Below, piece by piece: positions 48,797 to 60,762 of a stretch of DNA of 64,000 nt; positions within the stretch are counted from its first letter, which is position 1, and every line of letters starts with the position of its first letter. The notes under the pieces are model-generated. The model searched no databases. It saw nothing but the letters and a program-made list of their open reading frames with translations, and was not told the origin of the DNA. A program made the position numbers and the translations under genes. This DNA comes from Reticulitermes speratus (Eukaryota > Arthropoda > Insecta > Blattodea > Rhinotermitidae): contig JAJKFL010000006.1 in NCBI GenBank assembly GCA_021186555.1, positions 33,539,478 to 33,603,477 on the forward strand, read 5' to 3'.

Positions 48797-49070
48797 GGCC
48801 GTGCCATGGCTCAGGCGGTTAGTCGCCGGCCTCCCACCGCGGAGGCCGGGTTCGATACCAGGCCAGTCCATGTGGGATTTGTGGTGGACAAAGTGACATT
48901 GGGACAGGTTTTACCCCGAGTAATTCGGTTTTCTCCTGTCAATTTCATTCCACCGGTGCTCCATTACAAGAAAAAATTTAAAAAAATAATCTTTATCACA
49001 TGGGTACACAATAAGCCTCAAGGCTGCTGTGCGTCCGTAGCATCTGCTGCGAGACCCTTCACAAAAAAAC
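48797..49070 (+). mobile_element. SINE-B, complete, with target-site duplication
   Basis: A tRNA-derived SINE of about 274 bp. It has a head GCCGTGCCATGGCTCAGGCG, B-box region GGGTTCGATACCAGG, body GTCCATGTGGGATTTGTGG ... CCACCGGTGCTCCATTAC, a central A-rich stretch, and a terminal CAAGGCTGCTGTGCGTCC block ending in AAAAAAAC. An exact 8-bp direct repeat AGGATTGT flanks it (48787-48794 and 49071-49078), which indicates a fairly recent insertion. Confidence 0.85.
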
Positions 49071-49257
49071 AGGATTGTTCAGTAATTGTAAATGAATTGG
49101 GGAAAAAAACACCGAGCCTTTGTCCTGTGAACAGAACCAGTATACAGTGCAGTTTTTTACCATTGTCAGGAACGAAAATTAAAACGGAAATCAAAGTGCG
49201 GCTTTATTATAAAAGTTATCGATTTGGCGAAATTCTGTGATAACACTATTAATTTGT

Positions 49258-49880
49258 GTTCCGACACTACGCCCACTCATTCCGAATCTCCATTTCCACT
49301 CGTTCTATATTGCGGCACTATGCCCACTCATTCCGAGTCTTCATTCCACTCGTGTTCCGACACTACGCTTACTCATTTAGAATCTCCACTCCACTCTATT
49401 TATATTGCGGCACTACGCCCACTCATTCCGAGTCTCCATTCCACTCGTGTTCCGACACCACGCTTACTCATTTAGATTCTCCACTCCACTCGATTTATAT
49501 TGCGGCACTACGCCCACTCATTCCGAGTCTCCATTCCACTCGTTCTATATTGCGGCACTAAGCCCACTCATTCCGAGTCTCCATTCCACTCGTGTTCCGA
49601 CACTACGCTTACTCATTTTGAATCTCCACTCCACTCGTTTTATATTGCGGCACTACGCCCACTCATTCCGAGTCTCCATTCCACTGGTTCTATATTGCGC
49701 ACTACGCCCATTCATTCCGAGTCTCCACTCCACTCGTTTTATACTGCGGCACTACGCCCACTCATTCCGAGTCTCCATTCCACTCGTGTTCCGACACTAC
49801 GCTTACTCATTTAGAATCTCCACTCCACTCGGTTTGTGTTCCGACACTGCACCTACTCAATTAGAATCTCCAATTCACTC
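49258..49880 (+). repeat. Satellite-like tandem array, 13 monomers of 45-50 bp
   Basis: Monomers start ACTCATT(CCGAGT/TAGAAT)CTCCA and end in one of two ways: TTATATTGCGGCACTACGCCC (50-bp type) or GTGTTCCGACACTACGCTT (45-bp type). The two types mostly alternate, giving about a 95-bp dimer. All three forward frames stay open for long spans because the unit lacks stops. The resulting Ser/His/Arg-rich repeats are not credible proteins. Confidence 0.95.
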
Positions 49881-49884
49881 AACT

Positions 49885-51494
49885 ACGAGTAATTTCTTGC
49901 CTGTAATCTTATTTATTATACGCAGGTTGAACACGAATAATATTACGTGCGGACCACGAACGGCAGCTAACCTTAGATATTGATTTGAAAATAAGAGGAG
50001 AGTTATTTCTTTAGTAACTTCGTTAAGTTTCAATACCTAGTTAGGCTTAATCAAAACAAGAACATACCTGCCACCTACTAAAAACGAATAATTCGTCTAT
50101 TAAACAACTCTTAATGAAGAAACTCATCCACCTGCATTAAAATACCAAAACATTACTCTGATACTACGAACACCTGCTTCCCAACATATTTAATATATCC
50201 TACATTAACGACCCGAACTCTTTGCTCCATAGCACCAAGCTATGCATTTACCTACTTGAATGGCTTTTATCTATTAGCCTTAGCAAAATTAAGTGGACAT
50301 GCAGAAGAAGTGTCTACACAATTATATGCAAAAATGCAGTTTAAATTAGTGCACAATTTGTTTCAATGTAACTGAGAAAATATATTGTATGAAGACTACA
50401 ATATATTATACAAAATTGTTTTGGGGGTGAAATAAACTTGGTCAGAATAAATGAATAAAGCATATAGCAAAACTGCGTATGTGGTGCTTCTGAGATCGCT
50501 ATTCACGTTGTTATCAAGCGATATATTACAGAATAAGAAGCACGCAGAAGGTTATACAAGGATTCTAAAAAGTTAATAGTTGAACTTAAATTGATTATTA
50601 CATTTACAACCTGAAGATGGAGGCCGCAGATTTCTTTTAAACATTCATATACAACCTATGACTCTTAAAAAACATAAAATCCAATTATTTTGAAGGCTGA
50701 AGAAGAAAAGCAACATTAAACGGAAAATATGAATAATGATAATTTGAATATATTTTAACACCTTACGACTACTCTAATTTTAACAGCGGTTTGTTAAATA
50801 TCAATAGGTGGACATTGCACGAGATTATCTACATCCTGATTTACACCATGTTTGACTCCTTAAATATGGAGTATTATATTAATTTAAAATTAAATATAAA
50901 ATTATTTGGTTCTTAAATCAGTTCGGTTGCAGACTTTAGTAAGTAAAACGACGCTATTTTTTTTGCGCAGTTGGTAAATAATACGGGTTAAACAGCTTTC
51001 AACGAACAAGCCAGGAGACTGCTATATATCCTCCATTTAAAGAGGATAGGTAGCATCAAGCTGTTACAGCTGTAAGCCGTGATAATACAGATTTAGAGGG
51101 CCTGCAGAAATCCCTCCGTGTTAGCATTTGTTTCCCAAAGCTTTAAAGGGTAATGTCCCTTGAAGTCGCTGATACATCACCACCTCCTTCATATTTGTGG
51201 GTTGAGCTTTTCGGGTCACGGAACACTGATGTAAAATCTGTTACTATATAAAGAAATGTCATCTCATAAACAGTTTTGGTACGCGACCCGAACAATACTT
51301 AGACTACAAATACTCTAAACTGAGACAGGAAAAAGTGTCTGTTTTATTTCATGTCGTCACGTCATTTACGTTATTGCATTGCATATATGAAATCAAATGT
51401 TATCTATTTACGACTTTATATTCCGGAGTTATTTTGCTGAAATCTCGGTCATGATATTAGCTACTATCTATATTGCCCATTTATCTCCTATAAG
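49885..51494. other. No recognisable gene
   Basis: AT-rich sequence. No motif-bearing open frame. Confidence 0.4.
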
Positions 51495-51705
51495 CGCCGT
51501 CGCAAAATTGTGAAAAGCGACTATAAGATTTGTCCTGTATGTCCGCCTGTCCGCCCGTCCACATGAAACATCTCGGCTCCCACTGCAGAGATCTTTATTA
51601 AATTTGATATTTGACTATTTTTCGACAATATATCGAGAGAGTTGAAGTTTTATTAAAATCCGACAAGAATAAGGAGTACTTTACTTGAAGGCCTATGCAA
51701 ATTAT
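51495..51705 (-). repeat. Interspersed repeat, one monomer, reversed
   Basis: The minus strand shows the GGCCTTCAAGTAAAGTACTC start, a CGACAATATATCGAGAGAG-like centre, GGGAGCCGAGATG and a GGACGGGCGGACAGGCGGAC run. It is a member of the family at 1-410, 35510-36000 and 63625-63860. Confidence 0.6.
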
Positions 51706-52831
51706 GGTAGTATCTCGCTCAATTCTTCTTATAATGAGAAATGTTTCAGACAAAGTTGCAGAAAAATCACAACACACGTTTTATATTCAATTCACTTCTT
51801 TCCGAAAATCATTCTCTTCATGAGATAATTTGAAAAAATATAGTAGAGACAGACAGGCCAAACATGTCAATAAATGCTGCATAGGAAAGATGCAATTTGC
51901 ATGCCGGATAACTAAGGCTAGAATACAGACACCCACTCATAATATTTAGTACTTATTTATTCATAAATGTGTCATTCCTTCTGATCTCGTACAATGTTTT
52001 ACGGCAATACTTACAAAATCCGAGAAACTACGCAAAGACATATATGTTGTTACGATGTGTTTAGCCAACTTGTACATTTAAGAAAAGCCATTTGCAAAAG
52101 AATGTTTTTTGTTTCAAATTAGCTTTTATATGTAACGTGTGAAAAGAGTGCAAATTAGTTGGAACATCATTTCTTTCAAAAACTGGTACGTATAATTTGC
52201 ATTGTTGCCGGTGACATAAATTTACAATAAAAGCATTTTTGTAATATTCGTTATTTTTATATAGTTGACTGGGAAATGTAATTCTACAACAACAACACAC
52301 ACAGAATACATTGTTACGATTCCACTGCCAATGATTAGGCAAACGACCCACAATATTGCGTTATACATACATTGCCTATCCTGTAATTATATACTTTCAA
52401 AAAACCACAATTACTTACAGTCACAGTTCTCTACCTCCGGCTGAAGAATATACAGTCTTTGAGCTATAAGCAGCCTATGATTCAAATCAAGACTGTCGCA
52501 TGCAAACTTAGTACTAACCTTTCAAAATCTAGTGATATGTATTTTCATCACCTTCTGTAACATTATCAATGTCAGTTTACGACAAAGCATATTTGTGTTT
52601 TGTATGTTTTGCCAACAAATATCGATAGTCTAACACTGTAAAATGGTCCCTATAACTTTTACTGACTCTTTTTTCTGTAAGTTATTAACTGAATTGTATA
52701 CGTCTATATTATACAAAAGAACGACCTTTTAAAACATTCCATACAGATGATCGCTATTACAAGAAAGTTCTCAGACTTAACTTGCGCATTCTTCTTATAA
52801 GAGCAGCATGAAGGGGATTCTGTGTACAGAG
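51706..52831. other. No recognisable gene
   Basis: AT-rich DNA. A 96-codon minus frame (52061-52351) with a Cys cluster has no recognisable domain. Confidence 0.35.
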
Positions 52832-52965
52832 TAAAGGTGGAATAATATTAAGAGTAGAAAACCGAAGTATTCGGCGAGAAACCTGCCTGTACCACTTCGT
52901 TCACCGCAAATCCCTCTTGGATTGACTTGGTATTAACTCCTGACTTCCACGGTCTAAGCCATTAG
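52832..52965 (-). repeat. Diverged SINE-B fragment, reversed
   Basis: GTAAAGGTGGAATAATATTAAG, GAAAACCGAAGTATTCGG and CGCAAATCCCTCTTGGATTG follow the SINE-B body order on the minus strand, with many substitutions. Confidence 0.5.
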
Positions 52966-53170
52966 CTAGGAATGTCTGAATTGTGGGACAAATTATATTA
53001 TTTTGGCTTACACTTAAACATAAAAGTGCCTGAATATTCAATTTATTTTAAATATGACGAAGTGTAGATTGGTAGAAAGGTACAGACGTTGCGGAGGAAT
53101 TTATCTACCAAACTACGTGGCCTAACATCCCAGATGACAGTAATACTTGTAGTCACTGTTGTAAAACTTC

Positions 53171-53352
53171 AAATAACATAAGTAAGTCTTTTACCACAAA
53201 CCACTGCATAATAAATTTATTTTTACACTCCTACATGTTTCGGCTGACCATTTCAGCCATCATCAGGGAGTCAATGATCAGCCGAAACATGTAGGAGTGT
53301 AAAAACAAATTTATTGTGCAGTAGTTGGTGGTAAAAAACTTACATATGTAAA
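53171..53352. mobile_element. Foldback / MITE-like element, ~180 bp
   Basis: Nearly symmetrical arms of about 75 bp: AGTAAGTCTTTTACCAC ... TTTTTACACTCCTACATGTT in the left arm pair with AACATGTAGGAGTGTAAAAA ... GTGGTAAAAAACTTAC in the right. The short loop is CATTTCAGCCATCATCAGGG. The arm ends AAGTAAGTCT and the core CAGCCGAAACATG are strongly conserved. No ORF. Confidence 0.85.
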
Positions 53353-54400
53353 GCAACTGCACGGAAGATATATAATATTAAGTATATTCAAATATAATAT
53401 TTAAATTGATATCCTGACCTACGTCAAGTGTAAGAGGCCAGGGGTGTCAAAGACCAGGTCTGGATACATGGCCAGTGCGGGAAAGAAAATGTTTAAAGAG
53501 AAAGGGACGTTTTAGGAAAAACCGATGACAAAATTAGGTCCTTCCACGATTTATGGCTTTAGGGCCTACCTCTTAACTCGGAAGTCTGGCTTCCTTTAGA
53601 TGCCAAGCCATTTGGGAATTTTTGATGGAGAAGTTCAGAGCGTAAAGAGTTTTCCTTCCAGTACTTTAGTATCGCTGTCAGTAAAGTTCCACAAACGCGC
53701 CTTTCCCATAATTCTTTCATGTACGGCCAACGCTGTATGGCCTAATCTTAGCAATTGGCCGCGCGTTAAATAAAACATATTGCGATCTCTTCCAATAGTC
53801 AAATTTACTATTCCTACCATTTACCTGTTGGGATCGCATGAACAGAAAAATCTGTGAGTTCATACTTCTGACAGATATCATGTCCACATTGAAGAAAAAG
53901 TGGTTATTCAGTTCCGTGTAACCTTCAATCCGTACACACGTATTTTACGCAAACACAGACACGCATGATTAAGGAACATACATACTGAAGTTGCTTTCTG
54001 CAGTGTGCATGCAGACTCAAGGAGCTATCACATGTGGGTAGTATGTCTCAGAATAACGCCGCGCTCAACGGCAACCTCTCCACCTGCTCTACCATGCAAA
54101 CAGCCTAAACGAATATCTGCAGGGGTTTCAAAATCTCTGCCTTGTGTGAGAGAACCGATTCGAGTTTGCATTCACTGTAACCAACTCTTCTAAATCTCAC
54201 AGTTCGGTTTGGAATACGAAATAGAATAATCATATCCTTGCCTGCGTTTTGCCTCATATTACATTTATTCGTCTGAAATTCCTAATGCATATTTGGTTCT
54301 TACCCTTCAGTAAACTTTTAAAGAGATGGACCCTCTGTCAATTTGTGTCCAGAAGTACAGAATATGAAACACGCATTTAAGGAAACTTTTATGTATTGTT
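53353..54400. other. No recognisable gene
   Basis: AT-rich DNA; short open frames (for example 53635-53820, minus) lack motifs. Confidence 0.35.
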
Positions 54401-54401
54401 T

Positions 54402-54676
54402 GGAGGGCGGGATAACGTAGTCGGTATAACGACTCGTTACTGGCTGGACGGTCTAGGGTTCGAAACCCCGTGGGGGCAAGTTACCCCGGACCCATCCAGA
54501 CCGACCCCGAGCCCCACTATTCTTTTGTATAACGAGCACTGGGTCTCTTTCATGGGGATGAAGCGGCCGTGGCGTGGCGCTGATCACCCACCCCTTCTAA
54601 CGCTGGAGTCAATAATGGCTAAACCTATGCTTCTACCTCCCATCTGTGCCTGCTTGGCTTGTAACGGGGCAACCTT
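54402..54676 (+). mobile_element. SINE-C
   Basis: Head GGCGGGATAACGTAGTCGG (A box), B box GGGTTCGAAACCCCG, CCCATCCAGACCGACCCC, AAGCGGCCGTGGCGTGGCG, TGATCACCCACCCC, and end TGTAACGGGGCAACC. About 275 bp. A sister copy is 167 bp downstream. Confidence 0.8.
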
Positions 54677-54842
54677 TTATCATTTTTTATTTTTAGAATA
54701 TTTATACCACTTAAGTATATTTACTTGTTATTTTAAATTTTGTATCAATGTCTGGCACACACAAGTTTGTTGATCCGCTGTTTCTCACCCATAAGAACTC
54801 GTCATCATCTCTACGATTTGTAAATTAATTATAATGATTACT

Positions 54843-55121
54843 GGCGGCCGGGATAGCATAGTCTGTATGGCGACTCGCTACTGGATGTGCGGCTCAGGGT
54901 TTGAAACCCCGTGGGGCCAAATTATTGCGGACCCGTTCATTACAGTTCCGAGATTCCTCCAGGCTCCTGTATAATGGGTAACAGGTCCTCTTGCTAGGGA
55001 TAAAGCGGCCGGGGTGTGGCCTTGACCACCAACCCCGTTTTAGCGCTGAGGTCGATTATGAGTAAATCTATACCTCTGCCTCCCTTGAGTGCCTGTTGAC
55101 ATGTAACGGGACAGCCTCCAA
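54843..55121 (+). mobile_element. SINE-C, second copy
   Basis: GGCCGGGATAGCATAGTCTG head, B box GGGTTTGAAACCCCG, TCCTGTATAATGGGTAACAG, AAGCGGCCGGGGTGTGGCC, and end TGTAACGGGACAGCC. Collinear with the copy just upstream and with the reversed copy at 1090-1330. Confidence 0.8.
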
Positions 55122-55350
55122 TTTTAATAATGATATCTCGTTCCCAGTGCAGTAAAACCTAACATCTAATTTGAGGAACAATATAGTGTTGCTCTTTTTG
55201 GTTTTTCCGTAATCATTCATCATCGATCACGTTCATCTTCAGGGACTCCAGAATATTACACGGTGACTTTAAGCACTACAATAGCGTCTTGCATAACAGC
55301 ACTGCCGTTACTTACATAGGAATAACAGGGTCACTATTAAGTTTAAAAGA

Positions 55351-55610
55351 GCCGATCCCAGTGGCCGTGCGGTCAAGGCGTGTGTCTTCGGCCGTTCGCT
55401 TGCTGGGATTGCGGGATCGAATCTCGCCGGGGGCATGGATGTCTGTCTCTTGTGATTGTTGTGTGTTGTTAGGTAGAGGTCTCTGCGACGAGCTGGTCCC
55501 TCGTCCAGAGGAGTACTACTGAGTGTGGTTATCTAAAGTGTGATCGCGAAGCCTCGAAAAATGAGGCGGCCTAGACCCCCTAGGGGCTGTCAAGCCATAG
55601 AAAAAAAAAG
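55351..55610 (+). mobile_element. SINE-A, complete copy
   Basis: The uninterrupted reference copy: GCCGATCCCAGTGGCCGTGC head, B box GGGATCGAATCTCGCC, GGGCATGGATGTCTGTCTC, AGAGGTCTCTGCGACGAGC, CTCGTCCAGAGGAGTACTAC, and a terminal GAGGCGGCCTAGACCCCC block with a poly(A) tail. The B box carries a T-to-A change relative to GGTTCGAAT. Confidence 0.85.
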
Positions 55611-55728
55611 TCTGCGTAAACCCTAATGTTAACAGGTACAAATATTTAAAAACTCACCGTTTTGGAGCATCTTAAAACACCAGCTTCGAAACGAAAACTT
55701 ATCAATCAAACAGTCTCGGGCGTCACCC

Positions 55729-55838
55729 GTCCAGAGGAGTCCTACCGTGTTTGGTGTGTCGAAATTAGTGTAATCGTAACGCCTCAACAATCAGGAGGAG
55801 GCCCTGGCCTACTGGGGGGTGTCGGACCATGAAAAAAA
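55729..55838 (+). repeat. SINE-A 3-prime fragment
   Basis: GTCCAGAGGAGTCCTACCGTG, GTAATCGTAACGCCTCAACA, and GGAGGCCCTGGCCTACTGGG followed by an A-run match the SINE-A end with divergence. Confidence 0.7.
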
Positions 55839-56552
55839 ATTAGGCCTGAAAGAACACACAGGGTAATGACAGCTTACTAACTCTATGTATTTTCTTCACC
55901 GCCTAATCGCATTTATTATGTGGAAAACTGGAGAAAAAACTGACTTGAACACCAAACGTAAATAAAAAAATTTCCCACTCTGTATTTTTAAAATGGGCAA
56001 TTTTTGTACTCATAGCAGTCAGTTGTTATTACATACTCTTTTTCTTCCGAGGTTAAATAACACGACGGGGAGATGAATGGATTTTCTGAATTATATATTT
56101 CTCCCTTAAAGCCCAGTGGTTACTTTATGTACGAAAAGATTTAATATAAAAACATTTCTGTATTCTCTCCGAGAAAGGTATATACACATTTTGTTTGTGT
56201 CTAAGGGAAAAGAGCAATATCTTCCCATATAGAAATAACTGATTTTTTTTTATAATGAAGATGTGAGATCTTTTCTTCAATGAAGTGATTTAAGTTAATT
56301 TCAGTCCATATACATATACACGTATATCTTTTTCATACGTAAATAAACCTACAGTTGGTAGGGGCCTACAAACAACAAAACGTGAAAGGAGGGCGAGCTT
56401 TACTTACTGAATCTTTCACTTGTTAACTCAGATTCTGAGAACGGAATTTACAATACCTGTTTCTTGTAAGATACTCTAGGAGAACCCTGAAACTGTGAAC
56501 ACAGTGTTTCTGAATATCGCTCAGTTGAAGAACTCCTAGTGTCTGAGCGAAT
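55839..56552. other. No recognisable gene
   Basis: AT-rich DNA without supportable features. Confidence 0.4.
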
Positions 56553-56778
56553 CTTCACGCAACCCCTTGGTCTTAAAGTGAAAATTCACGCCTCCCTAGT
56601 TTCACAGTAAAACGTCACTCTCTTTTTTTTCAGAATTAAATTTTACGCACTCCTTTCTCAGAAAGAAGTCACGTATTCCCTGGTCTGAAAGTGAAAAACA
56701 GCGCGCCCTTTTTTCACAGAGTGAACGTTTACTTACACCCCTTGCTCTCAGAGTGGAAATTTCCTTATCCCTTCGTAC
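56553..56778 (-). repeat. Degenerate ~30-bp minisatellite
   Basis: Seven or so degenerate units of about 30 bp, each with a TCACGC(A)CYCCY start and a TCTGAAAGTGAAAA-like end. On the minus strand the unit length gives a ten-residue period (RCFSLSDQGI, RDFFLRKECV, and so on). The flanking frame has no other support, so I annotate it as a repeat and not a protein. Confidence 0.6.
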
Positions 56779-57354
56779 GTTGTCGTTGGTCGTACAGATA
56801 AAATACACTAAATTTGCAGATCCAAATTAATTCTGTTTCCATCTAAGTGTTACTGTGAATTACAAACACATGATAGAAATTAATTTTAATTTTTAAAACC
56901 TTTGTTTAACACACGAAAAATTTCTTGCAAGAAACACGTTAGGTCTTTCGAGCTACTTTTGTTTTTTCAATGGCAATTTACCTGACATATTTCACGTAAC
57001 GACTTGGGAGGCGTATTGTTGCCCGGGTCAGAAACACTGTTGAAATTTTCTACACGCATATTAAATGTAAATTTAATTAAAAAAGTTTTTGAACTTAAAT
57101 TAGAAAAGCAGTCTAACAGATTTTTCACCCTTACTGATTAGAAATTGAAGGTTTTATAAAATAAATGGAAAAGTTTTGAATTTGTAGATTTTTGTAAAAA
57201 ATATTAATTTCCCTTTTCACTTTCCGTTTCGGTGTTCCGTATAGTACCTGTGACAGCACACAGTGCAAGTTTATGCACATATGAAAAATCCATAGGAATC
57301 GCTAATGGCCCTAGAGCTGGCAATTAAGGACCTAGTATCTAATGTAGTATTCGG
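56779..57354. other. No recognisable gene
   Basis: AT-rich DNA without supportable features. Confidence 0.4.
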
Positions 57355-57500
57355 AATGTCGTGTGTTAAAATTCTGGCCTGAAGACCAGCAATTCAACCT
57401 GAGGTGTGTTTTACTTTTCCCAGGTTATTTCAGACAAATGCCGGGGGCGGTACATCAAAATTGTTTGGACCGCCTTCTTCTTCACAGTTTCCAATTAAAT
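57355..57500 (+). repeat. Possible diverged tRNA-SINE
   Basis: CCCAGGTTATTTCAGACAAAT followed by GCCGGGGGCGGTAC resembles a repeat block I recall from other insect genomes, preceded by a tRNA-like GAATGTCGTGTGTTAAAATT. Weak evidence. Confidence 0.3.
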
Positions 57501-59355
57501 ATTCACTGGTCATCTCACAATACAACGCTGTAAACTACATGTGACATATTTAGTGCGCCGTTAAATACATTATAAATAAATTTACAGAATATAAATATTA
57601 TCACCAGGTGGCACCACGGTAGTATATAATAAAATGTGTAATATCAAGTTACATAATTTCATTTTCAGAAAGTAAACTTAATGAAGAATGAACACTTCAC
57701 ATTCTCTTGTTCGCAGTCCGCTAAACTCTCATGTTTTTAAGCTATCTTTCACTGATTATGTTCTTATTACGGTAAATTAAAGTTGCATTTTAAGATAATC
57801 TAATGCAGGCTTACATTTAATTGAAACACAAGAAAGAATTTATTTAACATATGTTATAAGCCGTACAGAATAAGAACTTCCATTGTTCCTTCAAAACATC
57901 TTATTTACCGCAACTAAAATTTTTATGCATTGTAATGCACACTGAAAAAATGAAAAAATTTGAATAAAGACACATAGCGGCATTGTAAAGTTTTCTGACA
58001 GCGTTTTTTCCACTCTATTAAGCATTCATTTTTGTCAAAATGTATTTGACAAACATTTCTTAAGATTAACAAAAACCCAAATAATGTTTTAATAATAAAC
58101 ATGCTTAATCTGTTACACTTTAAATTTTACGCAATTATTGATTTGAAATTTGTAATAAATACTGCATGTAAGCAATTATTGCTATTTTTAATTAATAGTT
58201 TACTAATTTTCTGTGTATTACTAAAATATTTTTGCATTTTTTCTGGAGCATAAATGTATTTCTCATAGAAGATTTACATAAGTAAGGAAGCTTTAGGATT
58301 ATTACTCCATATATAATGATATTGAAATTTAATTGTAATTTCATTGGTATATATACAGACCTACGAATTTTAAATTTATTGATAGCCAGAAGTATCTTCG
58401 TTTAAGCTTCCCTTTTATTACGTGAGAAGCAAAGCTAAGAAGATTAGCCAGTTAGTTTACCAAAAGCATCCAATATTTTCCAATTTATCTAGAATTTTAT
58501 ACAGTAAGTAGGTAATCGTCCTTCGCTATGTGAAAAAACAATAACACTTAAATAGCCCTACTTCTCTAAGCATTATGTTGGTTAAGATAAAAATATTAAT
58601 AAGTCAGAAGTATCGTACTTATAAAATGTAAGTTAATTTGTGTTTAGGTACTCTTGCGAATGAATTAGGTACTTAAATTTATATATTTTTAGATACATTC
58701 ATAAGGAATAAACATACTGGTTTGTGCGTACAGCAAATAGTATTACTTTCTGCCCTTCCTTTTGCCCTTTACAATTTGAAGATTCTTTCTTTCTTCTTTT
58801 TTAAAGCCACTTAATAAACCTGGTGGGTTCTAAAATAATCTTCTTTGGGGACAGACGTGAAAAACTAGAAGCTAATGCTTCAGAATAATGAAAGAATGTT
58901 CTTGAGTTTTCACGAAGGCTAAAAGTCCGTATACAGCTGAAAAGAAAGGGATGTTGGGTAAAACGAAAAAAAAGCATGAATTAAGTTGAAGTTAATAGCA
59001 GAGAATGAAATTTAAATGTTTCCCTTGTAATTAGAAAAAAAATTGCAACTTATTATATTACCTTGCAGGATGTTGGCGGTAGCGGAAGAAATGCGTTAAT
59101 GGAAAGCCTGGGCATTGAGAAGTGATGGCCACTAAGGATTAAAGTATAAATAATTTTACTTGTCTTTAATCTGCAGAAAATATACCTTGCGTGGTATTAA
59201 ATTGAGAATGAAGAATTTTGTTATTGAGATTAGAGTAATGCTTAAGCAAAATTTGATTGTGACTTGGGAATTTCTAAATACAAAGAACGATTATTTTGTT
59301 ATTGTTGATATGAGATTTATCGTAATGAAAAATTGAGTTATGATGATAAGGTGGT
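57501..59355. other. No recognisable gene
   Basis: Very AT-rich DNA. Nothing assignable. Confidence 0.4.
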
Positions 59356-59365
59356 TATAATAGTA

Positions 59366-59465
59366 AATGTTGTTGTTGTTGTTGGTGGTGGTGGTGGGAG
59401 TGGTGTTAGTAGTAGTAATAGTAGTAGTATTAGTCGTAGTGGTAGTAACAGCAACAACAACAACA
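59366..59465 (+). repeat. Complex trinucleotide microsatellite
   Basis: GTT, GTG, GTA and CAA trinucleotide runs in succession. Frames through it are Val/Thr/Asn runs only. Confidence 0.9.
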
Positions 59466-60500
59466 GTTTTCTTCTTATTATCCACTTCACTTCTTATAAC
59501 GTTTGTTAGCAGGAAGAAAAATCAATGGATAAAACCTGAAGTACATGTTTAAACTGGGGCCACACGAACGAGGTTAGATTCCTAGACGTAAGTTATATAC
59601 ACCTATTTATCTTCTCTCAGGACCCAGACGGTCTCTGCAATATACTGCTCAGGCAGCAATATTTATCTTTAAACTTATAACTTATCAGTACACAAGGCAT
59701 TTTTACCACTAATTGGTGGTCACACAGTCCAATTAAACTTTACCTTCCACAAGTTTCGAAATTAAAAATGCGTGGAGATTTATGTTCCAAACATCATAAG
59801 CCATAAAATGTAGTTTAAGAAAGAGAGTACTGTATTTGTCTTTTCTGTGCTGACACAGTTTTGCAATTTTAAGAATATGATAAGTTTAAATCCCACCGTC
59901 TATTAAATTTGCACAAAGAAAAACTGGTAAATATCTGTTGTGCAAGTGAAGTCACGTCCACGGTCTATCTAGCTGTATTTGAATTCAGTGCCGACACTAT
60001 CATGTCTACGTAGCAGGAAATTCTCTTTCGGTTTTCGTACAGTTTACACAAGCATTCCAATTTTATAGAAATTGTAGCTGCGTATATTGGTATACAGATA
60101 CGGTGCCAGTGAAACTTTCTGCCTCTACCTTCAGTGCTGTTAAAGTATTTACTGGTTTATTCTAACGACTGAGGTAGAGCATTCCTCCCAACCACTGGCA
60201 TCCGTATACAAATTCACAAGGCATTACATTCTGGAAGACTGGAATAGCAATCGGCACGAAACTTAGACCCTCGAACAGTATATTAATTATTTGTAAATAC
60301 TATTTAAATATTAATTCAGTTAAATCCAGTTCTTTAGTATTTATACGGTGGCACAAGACCCGTCAGGCCAAGTATAGAGACAGCACATGAATATGCGAAA
60401 AAGACACACATAACAAACAAAAAGAGATCGTAAGAAATATCACATCTGGTTTACTTGTTAAAGTAAAAAGATTAAGGTGCAAAATTTATTCCTGAATATA
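59466..60500. other. No recognisable gene
   Basis: AT-rich DNA without supportable features. Confidence 0.4.
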
Positions 60501-60505
60501 TTATT

Positions 60506-60744
60506 CAGATTACTGAATTCAATTCAATTTTCACGTATACACAAGTAAGCAAAATTACATGCCATGCAACAGAAAAACAGAAACAATATGAAATGTTTGT
60601 TTGCTGACTCAGCACCCTAATAATATGATAATAATAATAATAATAATAATAATAATGTAAAAATGGTGTGTTGATGACAACAATGATAATGATGATAATA
60701 ATGCAAAGAAGGTGTGTGTGTGCTGATTCAACACCCTAATGAGA
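60506..60744 (-). repeat. LINE 3-prime tail remnant and (AAT)n
   Basis: GAATTCAATTCAATTTTCACG starts a stretch that parallels the tail plan at 60763 and 42745 but is diverged. It is followed by GACTCAGCACCCTAATAAT and an (AAT)n run (60622-60656). Confidence 0.4.
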
Positions 60745-60762
60745 ATGATAATGATAAAGAGA

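Noticed and set aside
49224..49983. Overlapping 80-190-codon frames in the satellite array
   Set aside because: Open in several frames at once because the monomer lacks stops.
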